A stretch of 64,000 nucleotides of DNA from Austropuccinia psidii (Eukaryota > Basidiomycota > Pucciniomycetes > Pucciniales > Sphaerophragmiaceae), in contig JALGQZ010000011.1 of the NCBI GenBank assembly GCA_023105745.1, forward strand, positions 44,298,698 to 44,362,697, written 5' to 3'. This document shows, in pieces, positions 33,345-43,505 of the stretch (the stretch's first letter is position 1; every line of letters starts with the position of its first letter). Both the position numbers and the translations under genes were made by a program. The notes below the pieces were generated by a model. The model was not told where the DNA came from. It saw nothing but the letters and a program-made list of their open reading frames with translations, and searched no databases.

Positions 33345-33790
33345 TCAAAATGGCCAAAATGCGCAAAAGTGCGCAAATGGAAGATAATGAAGTTTTTGAT
33401 GATTTTTTATTGAAATTGGTGTTTTTGCCTTTTTCACATGATTTGAAGTTGAAATAGCCAAAAATGCGCAAAATGCGCAAAAGTGCGCAACATGCGCAAA
33501 CATGCCAATATCATTAAAATGGCATATTTGATGAATAATTGAATAAAATTGAGTTTTTGAAGGTTTGAAGAGAAATGATGCCAAGATGCGCAAAATTCGC
33601 GAATATGCCAATATGGTCAAAATGGCATATTTTGCTGAAGAATTGAATAAAACAAAGATTTTGATGTTTTGAAGAAAAATGAAGCCAAAAATGCGCAAAA
33701 TGCGCAAAAGTGCGCAAATGCATGAAAATGGCAAATTTGGCCTATGAAACAGTTTTTTATGATAATTTCTTCCATTTTCTTGTGCTTCAC
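33345..33790. repeat. Imperfect tandem array, period about 105-125 bp, with GCGCA clusters
   Basis: Each of four units begins with AAAATGCGCAAAA-type boxes (two to four TGCGCA words), then ATGCCAATAT-AAAATGGCATATTTG, then AATTGAATAAAA and TTTTGATG/TTTGAAG segments. The CpG-bearing words stand out in the AT-rich surroundings. Confidence 0.8.
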
Positions 33791-34224
33791 TCTGTTCTGG
33801 AAGTTCAAATTGCCATATTTGACTTGCTGAATTGGATTTTTCCATGATTTGCTTGGTCTTGACTTTGAAATTTGACTTGAAGATGAGTTCAAGCCTGATT
33901 TGAAGAAATTTTGACAAGGGTTATCTGTAGCTGGTCTTTACCATTACTAGTGTTTTTCTCTTTGATTATTGAATGAGTTGACTCCCCAAACATGATATGG
34001 GAGTGATGACTACTGCTTTTGAAATCAGAAATAAAAATAAAAGTAAAAGTAAAACATACAAGTAAAAGAAAATGAAATAAAATAAAAATGAAACAGAATT
34101 GAGAGAAAAGGAGAGTAAAGAAAGAAATAAGAAATGCCTGAGGGTTGTCCTTCTTGTAGTGAGTTGCTTGATTTTGGCCAAAATGTTCTGAAAGATAAAA
34201 TCAAGCATTTGATACTCACAGCAT

Positions 34225-34623
34225 GGACAAGGTAATGTTTTACAAGAACTAGACCCCTCAGGGATGCATACCAGGAGATGGAACTTACTTTAATAACTTC
34301 CACTCCCCACCAAGCACCATAATTGGAACAGAAATTATGCCATAACATGAATTGTGGTAATGAATGTCTTGAAAGATAATTTATGGCATGATTAAAGAAA
34401 GAAAAGAAAATAAGAGAAAAGATTGGGCCATATCTTGATGAAAGGTCCAAATCTTGAGGGTATGATGTTGCACGGCCTTCTGAACCTGTCCAAAGAATTG
34501 ACAAGTCCTCACAAAGTGGCCAAGGTGATGCTTACAACAAATTTGGGTAGAATACCCCCTTAAAGGTGCATTCCAGGAGAGGAACTTACTTTCATAAACT
34601 GCAATCCCCACCAAGCACCATAA
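34225..34623 (-). repeat. Direct repeat pair at the 3' end of E4 pol
   Basis: 34225-34322 and 34518-34623 share CCAGGAGA-GGAACTTACTTT and CCCACCAAGCACCATAA. On the coding strand each contains AAAGTAAGTTCC, which has a perfect fungal splice-donor form (GTAAGT). The second copy reaches the pol stop codon. Confidence 0.75.
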
Positions 34624-34624
34624 A

Positions 34625-37600
34625 TCAAACTCTTGAGGCATTTGGGCCAGGATTGTCTGGATACAAAGTGTGAAAATCCTTGTCAAGATCTGGGGGGTTG
34701 GTAAGGTTGGAAGCTGGTTCCCAAGTTGTTCTTTCTGGGTCTTCACTGAATCCTTTCCACTCAAGTAAATACCATAATGAACCTCTCTTGAGTTTTGAGT
34801 CCAGAACCTGAGCCACTTCCCATTCTTCTTGCTCTTCCACTATTACTGGAGGTGGTGGCAATTGGTGTTGATTTGGGATAGTTGATTGCTTCACTGGTTC
34901 TAACAAAGACACATGGAAGACAGGGTGAGCTGACTTCCATGGTGGAGGCAACTTGAGGTGATATTCATGGCTGCCAATCTTCTTGAGAACTTCAAAGGGT
35001 CCCAACCATCTTTCTGAAAGTTTCTTGGTGGGTCTTGTTGTCTTGATGTTCTTGGAAGCTAGCCATACTTTGTCCCCAGGTTGGAAATCAGGTGGAATTG
35101 CTCTATTTTTATCTGCATACTTCTTAAAACACTTTATTGCTGACTCTAATTTGTCTTTGACAACCTGCTGTACTGATTGGAGTTTTGTTGATAACTTTCC
35201 AGCAGGTGTATCTTGAGAAATGTGAATTGAGTCAAAGCTGGGATTTCTTCCATAAATGGTGAAAAATGGTGACTGTTTTGTTGATGAATTTTCTGCATTA
35301 TTATAGGCAAATTCAGCCAGAGGGAGCCAGGTGTGCCAGTCATCTTGATGGTAACTGACATAAATCCAAAGATACTGTTCTAGAATCTGATTTACCCTAT
35401 CTGTCTGTCCATCTTTTTCAGGGTGAAAGGCAGTTGAAAGATCTCTTGATATCTTGAGCTGCTGACACAATTGAGTCCAAAATGATGAAACAAATAATGA
35501 ACCTCTATCACTGACAATACTGACTGGAAGACCATTTTTGGAAAAGACATGATTAATGAATATTTGAGCTAAGTCCAAAGCAGTGATTGTTGAATAAGTT
35601 GGAATAAATATTGCCATTTTTGAAAATCTGTCTACAACTACTAAAATTGAATCAAAGTTGCTTGACAAGGGCAATTGAGTGATAAAGTCCATTGACAAAG
35701 AATTCCAAGGACCAGATGGAATTTGAAGAGGCTTGAGTAATCCAAACTTCTTGTGTCAGATGTTCTTGTTTCTTGAACATTTCTGAAATGAGGACACATA
35801 GTCCTTGATGACTTGATTCATGCCATCCCAATAAAAATCCCTCTTGATGAGCTTAAGGGTCTTCTCCTGGCCAGGATGGCCAGCCAACAATGAGTCATGA
35901 CGCTTTTGAAGAATGTCCAATTGAATTTCATGATTGCTTCGAATGACTACTCTATCTTTGAACAATAATAATTTTGCTTGAGGTTCAAGAGAATAGTCTG
36001 GGACTGATTCTCCTCTTGCTAATTTCTTGAGGATTTCCTTATAATCTTTGTCTTGCCATACTTGTCTTTGAATTTGATCAACTAAATCTGAAAACATATC
36101 AACTTTTATTGAAAAGAATCTTAACTCTTGAATTTCATTTTGCTTGAGAACTTGATGAAAATTTTGAGGATTCTTGCTGATGGAATCCACCCCCCTCTCT
36201 GGGTACACGTTGTCCCGATGTGACCAGGCATCTGGTAAAGTGGCCAGCCTGCCTGAGTGGTAAGTGATGATAAAATGGAATTCAGATAGAAATTCAGCCC
36301 AACGGGATTGGTGAAGAGTAAGGACTTTAGAGGACATAAAATACTGAAGGGAACAATGGTCTGTCAAGACCTCAAAGGAGAAAAGCTCTCCAGCGCTTGA
36401 GAGCCCAAACTATGCCAAGGAGTTCCTTGTCATGAATTTCATATTTGAGTTCAGCTGGTAAGAGCTTGCAACTATCAAATGCAATGGGATGCTTTCCTGA
36501 GTCATTCACCTGACTCAGTACAGCACCTAAGGCATAATCAGAAGCATCAGTCTCTACAATAGTTGGTAAAGAAGGATTAAAATGAGAGAGAATAGGAGCA
36601 GTGTTAAAAGCTTCTTTGAGTATTTGAAACTGACTAAGAGCTTCCTCATTGAAGATAAAGGGAGAATATTTTTTAAGGAGGAAAGTGAGAGCAGAGATTT
36701 TTTTGGAATAATTTTTAATGAAACAACGATAAAAGTTGGCAAAGCCAAGAAAAGATTGGAGGGCCTTGATGTTCTTGGGCTGAGGCCAATTGAGGATTTG
36801 TTGAACTTTTGAAGAATCCATCTTGAGGCCATCACTTGAAACAACATAGCCCAAGTATTCCACACTTGAGGCATGGAATACACACTTTGAGGCTTTAGCA
36901 AACAAATTATTGTCTCTCAGTCTTTGGAGAGCAGAGGCCACATGTTTAACATGTTCATCCAAAGAGCTAGAGAAGATCATAATATCATCTAAGTACACTA
37001 CAACAAAAATATTCAAATAATCTGCAAAGATATCATTCACAAGATTTTGGAATGAAGCTGGAGCATTGGTTAAGCCAAATGGCATCACCAAATACTCATA
37101 ACTACCATATTTGGTTCTAAAGGTAGTTAAGTGCTCATCCCCCTCTTTAATTCTCAGGAGATTATAAGCACCACACCAATCTATCTTGGAGAAGATAGTA
37201 GCATCATTAAAGATGGTAAGAAGCTGATTCATTGGAGGAACAGGATACCTGTTCTTCCTAGTGACAGCATTAAGTTTGCAGTAGTCAACACACAAACGGA
37301 GACCACCATCCTTTTTCTTAACAAAAAGGACAGGTGCTCCTGTTGAGGAGGAGCTTGGTCTAATGAAACCTTTCTCTACATTCTCTGAAATGTAGGCCCA
37401 CAGTGTTTCTGACTCATTTTTAGATAAAGAGTAGATAACACCAACTGGAGGTAGAAGACCCTCCAGTTCAATATGATGGTCACAGGCGCAGTGTGGAGGA
37501 AGTTTCTCTGCTTTCACCTTGGAGAATACATCCAAATAATGGTGATAAGCAGGAGGGACTACCTTCAACACAGTTTCAATCTCTTCTGGCTCTTCCTCCT

Positions 37601-38342
37601 CATCCCACTGCTCCTCCAGGGAGGCATGAAAAGATAAAGGAGGAAGGTCCATATCCCCTTGAAAGAGATAAAGTGAAGATATAGCAACATCTTCTCCAAC
37701 ATCTTTTATCTCTTTGAAGACTTCATCTCTTAATGGAAGTAATGACTGAGAGGGAAAAATGGAGGGGTTATGGACAGAAGGAGGAAGGGAAGGTGTCTTA
37801 TGTTCACCAACCAGAGCAACACTGTTGACAGCAGTGGAAAAGTCATTACTAGCAGAAGAAATAATACCACTAGAATCCTTATGATTAGAATCATAGGTGA
37901 TCAATCCATTTTTCCAATCAATAATGGGATTGAAATGGTAAAGAAAATCATAGCCCAATGTCAGGTCTTCTCCCTTGGGTGAATCTATGATAAAGAAATC
38001 CCATTCAAAGCTTGGGAAGGAAGGTAAATCAACAACCCACTTGGTATAATGGGTGATGAACAGGGAAGTGGATTCATTGGAATCCAAAATGAAAAGAGGA
38101 ATCTTTTCAGGGAGCTCTGACATAGTCAATGAGTACTTGAGAACAAAATTCTTTGCAATAAAGGAGTTTGTAGCACCAGAGTCAATGAGAATACTATTAC
38201 AAATATCAGAGATTGAAGAGAAAATAAGAAATTTTAATGATTTTTTGACACCAGTATTCAGAGTGCACAATTGTGCTCTTGAAGGAAAGAAGTGAGAACC
38301 ATTGAAAACATTATGATCCCCACTCAGGCTTTTCCCTTCTTG
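34625..38342 (-). pseudogene. pol: E4 pol: protease, RT, RNase H, integrase, chromodomain; three or more lesions
   Basis: The frame is open from 38342, overlapping the end of gag by 19 bases in the -1 frame. Counting from 38270: protease DSGA at residues 30-33; RT with YLDD at 426-429; RNase H start [13 protein letters not shown]. The frame is lost at about 36370, probably through a small deletion in RNase H, since the peptide jumps from RAFLL to FEVLTDH in another frame. The integrase zinc region reads SSFQKC (first Cys replaced by Phe, 35788-35786). A TGA (35758-35756, one transition from CGA) interrupts the frame before the catalytic core. The core Glu is Asp in DGQTDRVNQ (35401-35399). 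A well-preserved chromodomain (EEWEVAQVLDSKL to TTWEPASNL) ends the protein and would guide integration to modified chromatin. Confidence 0.93.
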
Positions 38343-39682
38343 CTAGGGAAGCCTTTTGATGACCCTTGCCTATTTTCAGGCCTCTTGAAGCATTTTTTAA
38401 ATGGGTGTTTACCACCACAATAATTGCACAAGCCTTCTTTGATCCTCCTCTCCTTTTCAGAACCGATTAATTTATTGTCCTTATTGAGGAGAGAAGCATG
38501 AGGCTTGTCTTTGGACACTTGAAAACTCTTGCCCTTCTTATTCTTCTTGTGATAAGGCTTCTTTGATGATGAACTTTGAGGGGGCTTGGAGGAGTTGGAT
38601 TCATTTATTGGAGGCTTCTTCTCTTGATGACTACCCTTTTACTTCTGCCTCTCATGATACCTGGTATCTAATTCCAAGGTGATGTCAATGAGTTCTTGAA
38701 GACTATCAAAAGTTCCAGGGTTAGAAGCCAATTGGTCCAACAATCTTGATGCCAAGCCTCTCCTATACACATGAATATAGGCCCTTTCCCCCCAGTCTCC
38801 AATTCTTGACATTAAACTTCTGAAACCAGCTATGTACAAGGAAACTTGACCACTTTCCCTCATCCTCAAATTGTCCAACTCTTGTTCAGCTTTTCTGACT
38901 TCATTGGGATCACCAAACAGAGTGAATAACTGGGTTTCAAACAACTGCCAGTTATTGAGGAGATAAGAAGGGTCTTCATTGGAGATATTTGAGAGGTAAG
39001 GTTCAATCCATTTGCCAGCTCTACCAGTAAGAAAAGAAGTTGAGTACAAAACCTTCTTCCTGTCAGAGAAGAAGTTTGCTGGGTCATTATGGAAAATTAA
39101 TTGACAAGATTGAATAAATCCTCTCAATTTATAAGCTTTAGTACCATCAAAACAATCAGGTGCCTTCATTGATGGAGTCTTGAATGCAGGGGCTTTTGAA
39201 GTGTCCCTTGGGGCAACTGCTTGAGTGAGTTGTCCCATAAATTGAGTCATTTGCTCCATCATCTTGAGAAAATTTGGTTCAGCTTGAGAGACAAGAGGTT
39301 GATTAGAAAGGGCTAGATTTGGTGCTTCAGGAGCCTCAGGAGCCCCTGCCAAGGCAGCTTCAACTTCAGTCTCTTCAGACTCCTCCTCTTCCACAGACTT
39401 CTCCCCCTCTTCATCTTCAGCTTCCCCTAATCTTCTTCTAGGCCCTTGAGAAACACCAGGATAACCACCCAATAGTCCAGAGAATAATCTTGATCTTCTA
39501 GACTTCACACCTCCTCTTCTGGAGGGTGCTGCTTCTTCCATTGGTGGTCCTCTGTCCAAATTTGCACTCAGTTGATGAACTGATGGTGTGCGGTAAAGAG
39601 GAGCCCTTGCTGTAGGAGTGAGAACAGCTTGATGTCTCTGGGATCTTGTATTCTTGGATGGTGGGCTATGCTGAACTGGCAT
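38324..39682 (-). pseudogene. gag: E4 gag with capsid region and CCHC-like knuckle, one nonsense codon
   Basis: ATG at 39682 (MPVQHSPPSKNTRSQRHQ). The N-terminal 120 residues are disordered, Pro/Arg- and then Glu-rich. A capsid-like domain follows at residues about 165-340 (FIQSCQLIFHNDPANFFSDR, WQLFETQLFTLFGDP). A TAA at 38641-38639 stops it after 347 codons. The same frame continues through a Lys/Ser-rich linker to a knuckle C-X2-C-X3-H-X4-C (CNYCGGKHPFKKC) and a natural TGA at 38326-38324. Total length 452 residues. The gag ends AAG GGA AAA GCC TGA, and G GGA AAA is a canonical -1 slippery site (see separate entry). Homologous rust proteins, as I remember them, read through the TAA position. 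Confidence 0.93.
38330..38336 (-). other. E4 gag-pol -1 frameshift site, G GGA AAA
   Basis: The heptamer GGGAAAA lies in the gag frame as G GGA AAA, followed by GCC TGA. Slipping back one base puts the ribosome exactly into the open pol frame (AGC CTG AGT). It fits the X-XXY-YYZ rule and sits inside the 19-base gag-pol overlap. About 40-60 bases downstream, AGAGCACAATTGTGCACTCT can fold into a hairpin; whether it stimulates slippage is unknown. Confidence 0.75.
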
Positions 39683-40376
39683 TATTGAAGAAAGAAAATA
39701 AAACTTGATGATACTTTAAAATAAACAAGGCTTTGACCAAAACAATCAAATGAGAATCTTGATGAACGTGAGAAATCAATCAATAATCTTGAAGTGAATC
39801 AATATGAATAAATCTTGAAGAGTGAAGATGACAAAGTCAAATTCTTATGAATAATCAATTTCAATCAATAGGTCAAATCAAGTCAATCAAAATCAATTCA
39901 ATTTTATTGAGGAATCAAATTCAAATCAATCAATTAAATCAAATCTTGAGGATGAATCAGCTATCTTGAGGAATAAAATCAGATCAATCAATTAAATCAA
40001 ATCAGAGTCTTGATGTAAGTCAATTTCTTGAGCAATCAATCAATAAAGCAATAAATCTTGAGAAATTTCAAAATCAACCAATGATAACCCCAGTTCAATA
40101 ACTCCTGAAACAATAAATCAATTAATCCCAAATTTCAATCAATTAAACCTGATCAAAACCTGAATTCAGACAGAAAATGAAAATGAAATTTGATTGAGAA
40201 TTAAGAGAGAATGGAATCGTCAGCAAAATTTTGAAATGAGAAAGAGAATCAATTTTCATTTGAATGAGATGAAAATTGATGAGAGAGAAAAAATTATAAA
40301 AATCATAATTGATGAATGAGAGAAATGAATATAAAGGAATGAAAAGAAATAATCAAATATGAGTCAATTAAAATAA
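39683..40376 (-). other. E4 leader between 5' LTR and gag
   Basis: 694 bases, no gene. The coding strand repeats the word TCAAGA about nine times (39720-40070) among ATTGATT/TTGATTGA words. Just after the LTR there is no TGG primer site; instead 40362-40377 is complementary to a segment inside the LTR (see findings). Confidence 0.7.
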
Positions 40377-41101
40377 TTTCACAGGGGCTTTTCTAAGTGA
40401 AGAGGGCCTGGCACTCAGTGAACAGACTTACTTATGGAGGGCTCAGAATAAAATACTCAATGATAAGAGTAGTGGAGTAAGAGGATAAATTCCTAGTCAT
40501 AAAATAATAAGCATAAAAGATATGAAAGAAAAAACAAAAGCAATAATAAAGAGCCAACCACAAATAATCCTGTACCACTGTTTCAACCTGTTCAGAAAAG
40601 AGAAAAGGATTAATAAAGGATATGGCCACCAGGACTCTACTGAACAGGTGAGGGAAGGCAAAGACTAACTTAATAATTAATAAAATAATATTTCTTAATG
40701 AGAAATAAAATAATATTAAATAATAAATCCAATATTTTAATTAACTGGGGGAAAAAACCCCAGGTGGGTGAAAAGGGGGCTGGTATATATGAAAAAGTGC
40801 CAGCCTGGGGTTTGAGTGTTGAGAAACCATGACTGTATGATTGAGGAACCTGTATTTGAGATATAAAACTGTATAGGTGTATCCAATACAGTTATTTGAA
40901 TCAATACAGGTATTTGCGCCTGTATTGAGGAAAGGCCTGTATTTGGTGAATCCTGTATTTGGGTTTTGCCTGTATTGAGCTGTATTGAGGACTGGAACTG
41001 TATTTGGTGAATCTTCCATGAAACCCCTTGCTGATTAGGTGTTGGAAGATTCTCCATTAGTAATTAGTGGTAATGCCCTGCCTTTCTCCATGGCTGTGAC
41101 A
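40377..41101 (-). repeat. E4 5' LTR, 725 bp
   Basis: Partner of 32158-32882. The inner edge reads TTTCAC instead of TGTCAC, so the terminal TG is damaged next to the leader. Confidence 0.95.
40784..40790 (-). promoter_or_regulatory. E4 promoter TATA-like box
   Basis: Minus strand ATATATACC about 40 bases upstream of the start proposed from the self-priming match (near 40746). It fits that start but is weak on its own in AT-rich sequence. The 3' LTR has CATATACC here. Confidence 0.4.
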
Positions 41102-41106
41102 GCCTC

Positions 41107-42143
41107 CTATTCTCCTGAAATGTGGTGGAAAGGTCCCTTAGACCATCCATGTAGACAAAGTGAAGATTTTTCACTTCAGAGCACTGAATTGTGCTTTTAA
41201 CAAGGACTGTATACTCTTTATTGGGCTCGGATGTGGCTTTGAAACCACATCTGGGCAGTTTTACCCAATACAGGGTGAAAAGCCTCATCTGGGGACCACA
41301 CAGCCCTCTTCTGACATGTATAACATCTAGAAAGATCTACAGAACCTGTATGGGACCCCATTATTAAATTAACTATGAGGTATTGAAGTATAAACAAGCT
41401 TCTTTGTCTCTTTCACACCCCATAATCATAGTTATCGGATAGTATCCCACATTAAAGGTTTATTGGCCAAATTGTGGGATTTCAATCTTAAAGCTGCTAT
41501 ACCTTTGTTGGTTTGTAAGATGTTGAGCTAAGGGTTGGTTGGTTTTGTAGCCTTGGATAATATCTACACAGTGGTACCTCATTTGGTATGGGTAACATTA
41601 CATATGGCAAAGCTATGCCATGTTCAATTTTTGTTATCCAAATATGCAATTTTCTCAGAATTTGTATGAACTTGTTTGCCCCATGCCTTTTGTTATAGAT
41701 GAGATATGGGGAAATGGATGGCACCATCATATAGCCCTGATTTTTCTATTCCAAAAATGACCCCACTTTAGGTATCTCACACCAAAACTGTAGAAGTTAC
41801 ATCAGAAGTGAATATTTTATTCACCCTCATTTGACCCTATTTTGGCCATACCTTCTGTAGTTTTGGTGCTAGCTTAATTTGACTAGTACCATTGGATAGC
41901 CCTGACTTGGAGCTTCAATATGAATACCAATTTTCTGGGTTTAGGCTTATTCCTCTGTATTTCAGATGAGGGGTCAATGTTAAGGTTTATGCTCAGAAAC
42001 TTCTTTGATCAGGAATAACTTTGTTATTCTTTGTACTATGGTGATGAGACTTGTATATTTGGAAACAGGTTAGTTTCCTCTCTTGTTTGATACTTTTGAG
42101 CTGGTTTGGCTCAGCTCCATGTTTTGGCAGTATTTTGCTCTAT
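41107..42143 (-). repeat. E5 3' LTR, inner piece, truncated
   Basis: Continues the LTR after E4 and the GCCTC duplication. It aligns with the E3 LTR until GGCAGTATTTTGCTCTATGG and then switches to gag sequence. About 90 bases of the LTR start are missing. Frames inside (41497-41730 and others) are LTR frames. Confidence 0.85.
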
Positions 42144-42985
42144 GGAGCTTTTCAAAATCTTCTTGAGTTTGTTCCGAAAATTGGTACATTTGTAACCACA
42201 GTTCATTTCTGTGTATGCTACTTTGTTCATTCTGAGTGGGGATATAATTTTTAACTGTAGGTGTACTGATTCTATCAGATTTATTGACAATTTTTTGTTT
42301 CTGCATACTTCCCTCACTAAGTAAACAGCTTCTGGATCATTGGGTCTGATTCTTTCTTCCTCTGGGTGAAAGTAGTCCTGTTCTTTCACTTTGATCCTTT
42401 CCTTCTCCTGGAACTGTCAAGAATTGTGACTCTTGTCCCCTCCTTTTCTGGAGTCTGAGTTGTTTGAAGCCACTGGAGAGTTGGGTTGGCCTACTCTTGT
42501 GAGCCTGCAGGAGTCAGAATATACTCTTTCTGGCTCCATCACTCATCTATATCCTGGATTATGGATTGATTCTTCCTGATTTTTTCTTCCCTCTCTTCTA
42601 GGAGTTTGAATTTCCTGTTGGGATTCCAACCTTTGGTATTTTCCATAAGGTATTTAAAAGACATCTCTCTGGGACATATCTTCTGTCAGATTGCCCCTAG
42701 TTCCGCCCAGTTGGAAGACAGGTTGAACCTCTTGTGTTTCATGCTCCACTGAAACAGGTCTTTGAGGAGTTGGTGGGGCTGAAGTACTTGATACATTTCT
42801 GTTCAGTCCTCTGGTTTGGGGCCTCTGTTGAATTGGAAGGTGAATGGTGGTGTGGGTATCAACTGCCTCGGTGTCTTGCCATTCACTATTCTGTCCAAAT
42901 ACTGATCTTCTGGATATGAACAGTTCTGTTCTTCCCTTTGGCTTGTTCCTTGGCATTCCAAGCTCCTGAAGTGTACAGGAGACAT
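42143..42985 (-). pseudogene. E5 gag N-terminal fragment
   Basis: From the ATG at 42985 (MSPVHFRSL) the frame shifts by one base near 42955 and then runs as MPRNKPKGRTELFISRRS to 42654, matching gag frame A of E3 (for example SSTSAPPTPQR and HETQEVQ). Frame B is also recognisable (HQLLKDLFQWS, TKGWNPNRKFKLLEE) but has stops. Downstream pieces reach the coiled-coil start (LWLQMYQFSEQTQEDFEKL) at about 42190 and end at the deletion junction. Confidence 0.8.
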
Positions 42986-43500
42986 GTTAGAAGTGTCTGC
43001 AATCAGTCAAAACCATTTTTCTTTTAGTTTATTTAAATTTCACTGGGCTTTGTACAAACTTGTGTTCTGAAGCTTTTGGCAATTTGCCTTTTGAAGTTAC
43101 AACTAGTTTAATCACTTTTATTTCACAAGTAAAGCTTATCAAGGTTGGTTCTCTTTGTAAGGAGGAATACTTTTATGATTTTCTGGGCTTCTGAGTGTCT
43201 ATTTGTGTCCACTTCTTGGTTTTGATGAGGCTTTCCTCTTCCCTTTGCCCTTCTGCACATGTTCTGTGTTTGAGGGAGTCACTGGTGGGTTTCCCTGTGA
43301 CTTTACTTCTAGTTGTATGAAGATTACTTCCTTCAGTAGTCAAAATAAGAGTACTTATGTCGGCTTGACACTTAAAAATGCTTCCTCATGTCAAAGAATA
43401 GACTGTGGTGTAATAGGTGGCTGTATTACACCTTTTTATAGTGAATTTGGGCTGATAATACTAATTTTTATGTCAAAAATACTGTTTGGAAGATTTTTCG
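42986..43500 (-). other. E5 leader, gag-proximal part
   Basis: No full gene. A short basic frame at about 43330-43190 (EVKSQGNPPVTPSNTEH, then KGKRKAS) matches the E3 leader frame. Interrupted at 43501 by the solo LTR. Confidence 0.6.
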
Positions 43501-43505
43501 TTACA

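Larger units (their letters stand above)
32896..34624 (-). other. E4 3' untranslated interior, 1.7 kb, rich in repeats
   Basis: Between the pol stop and the polypurine tract. It contains a tandem array with GCGCA clusters (33345-33790) and a pair of roughly 100-bp direct repeats (34225-34322, 34518-34623). Minus-strand frames here (for example 33345-33917) are repeat artefacts. No gene is supported. Confidence 0.75.
32158..41101 (-). mobile_element. E4: complete chromodomain Ty3/Gypsy element, 8944 bp
   Basis: Two 725-bp LTRs (32158-32882, 40377-41101), with about 15 differences by eye, enclose gag and pol on the minus strand. Perfect five-base target duplication GCCTC (32153-32157 and 41102-41106). 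The gag and pol are very close to proteins I remember from Austropuccinia. It is inserted into the 3' LTR of E5 and is the youngest event on this side. It has one nonsense codon in gag, and a frame shift, a nonsense codon and catalytic changes in pol, so this copy is inactive. Confidence 0.95.

Noticed and set aside
33345..33917. 190-codon minus-strand frame with repeated FAHFCAFCAF-like peptide
   Set aside because: Produced by the GCGCA tandem array; composition is purely repeat-driven.
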